Assembly: GCA_022572865.1 (NCBI GenBank)
Contig: JACZVB010000127.1
Span: forward strand, 1-5,507
DNA: 5,507 nucleotides
Source of the DNA: Chloroflexota bacterium
Lineage (GTDB): Bacteria; Chloroflexota; Dehalococcoidia; Plut-88900
Direction: 5' to 3'
Positions within the stretch are counted from its first letter, which is position 1. Every line of letters begins with the position of its first letter. The notes beneath the pieces were generated by a model that was not told where the DNA came from, did not search any database, and worked only from the letters and a program-made list of their open reading frames with translations. Shown piece by piece: positions 5,390 to 5,507 of this stretch. A program made the position numbers and the translations under genes.

Positions 5390-5413
5390 CCAAAGGGGGC
5401 CTGCCCCCTTTGG
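5390..5413. repeat. Perfect 10-bp inverted repeat, third hairpin of the thyX leader
   Basis: CCAAAGGGGG (5390-5399), a CCTG loop, and the exact complementary arm (5404-5413) form a hairpin only 4 bp from the previous one. The repeated modular pattern suggests a REP/BIME-like intergenic element more than a single terminator. No T-tract follows on the minus strand, and on the plus strand only GGAATTTCC follows. Confidence 0.7.
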
Positions 5414-5507
5414 AATTTCCTGCACCGGACTGTGGGAACTCCTGCGTCTAGCTCCTTTTGGTCCTTCCCCTACGGAAAGGGCTGGCGACAGACCTCTGTC
5501 TCCATCC
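5414..5507. other. Non-coding right edge of the window
   Basis: No convincing reading frame or RNA gene is visible in this last stretch upstream of the thyX leader hairpins. It contains a short inverted repeat, GACAGACCTCTGTC (5487-5500). It might carry the thyX promoter or the end of an upstream gene's untranslated region, but nothing there is strong enough to call. Confidence 0.3.

Noticed and set aside
5323..5507. TPP riboswitch or tRNA-Sec gene upstream of thyX
   Set aside because: I looked for the conserved CTGAGA-type TPP core and for a long acceptor/T-arm cloverleaf on both strands. Only the C/G-tract hairpins are present.

Overview
This is a bacterial window with GC-rich housekeeping genes: 60-base samples inside tatD and thiE count 40/60 and 42/60 G+C. 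Seven genes fall in two convergent groups. The taxon cannot be fixed from the sequence. The gene set (ThyX instead of ThyA, a TatD hydrolase, a ThiE/TenI protein) and the C- and G-tract hairpins would fit an uncultured lineage such as Chloroflexota, but that is a weak guess.

The left part (about 140-1479, plus strand) is the most important. It holds two consecutive genes that look broken if TGA is read as stop, but are complete if TGA is read as selenocysteine. The first (213-566) is a 117-residue ArsC/Spx-family thioredoxin-fold protein whose active site reads U-T-S-C, with TGA exactly where the family has its first, redox-active Cys. The second (622-1479) is a 285-residue two-domain rhodanese-type sulfurtransferase whose C-terminal catalytic loop reads Y-U-Q-G-G-I-R, with TGA at the persulfide-forming Cys. 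Each TGA is followed at the expected distance by a hairpin with G at the start of a 3-nt loop, as in bacterial SECIS elements. A sigma70-like promoter and Shine-Dalgarno sites fit a two-gene selenoprotein operon. A standard gene caller would cut the first gene down to its C-terminal part and remove the last 42 residues of the second.

The right part (5322 down to 1466, minus strand) is a tightly packed run in transcription order: thyX (FAD-dependent thymidylate synthase), a ThiE/TenI-family thiamine gene overlapping it by 8 bp, an AAA/ABC-type ATPase, a TOPRIM-like DUF4276-type protein overlapping the ATPase by 4 bp, and tatD. The ATPase/TOPRIM pair is clearly poorer in GC (60-base samples 26/60 and 23/60). 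It fits precisely between thiE and tatD, which suggests a horizontally acquired cassette, possibly an OLD- or PARIS-like defence module. tatD ends inside the 3' end of the rhodanese gene (14-bp convergent overlap).

Upstream of thyX, three perfect GC-rich inverted repeats stand in tandem within about 85 bp. The nearest one contains the presumed thyX ribosome-binding site. They may be a REP-like repeat, a structured leader, or both. I see no tRNA or rRNA gene, CRISPR array, insertion sequence or Sec-insertion machinery gene (selA, selB, selC, selD) in the window.
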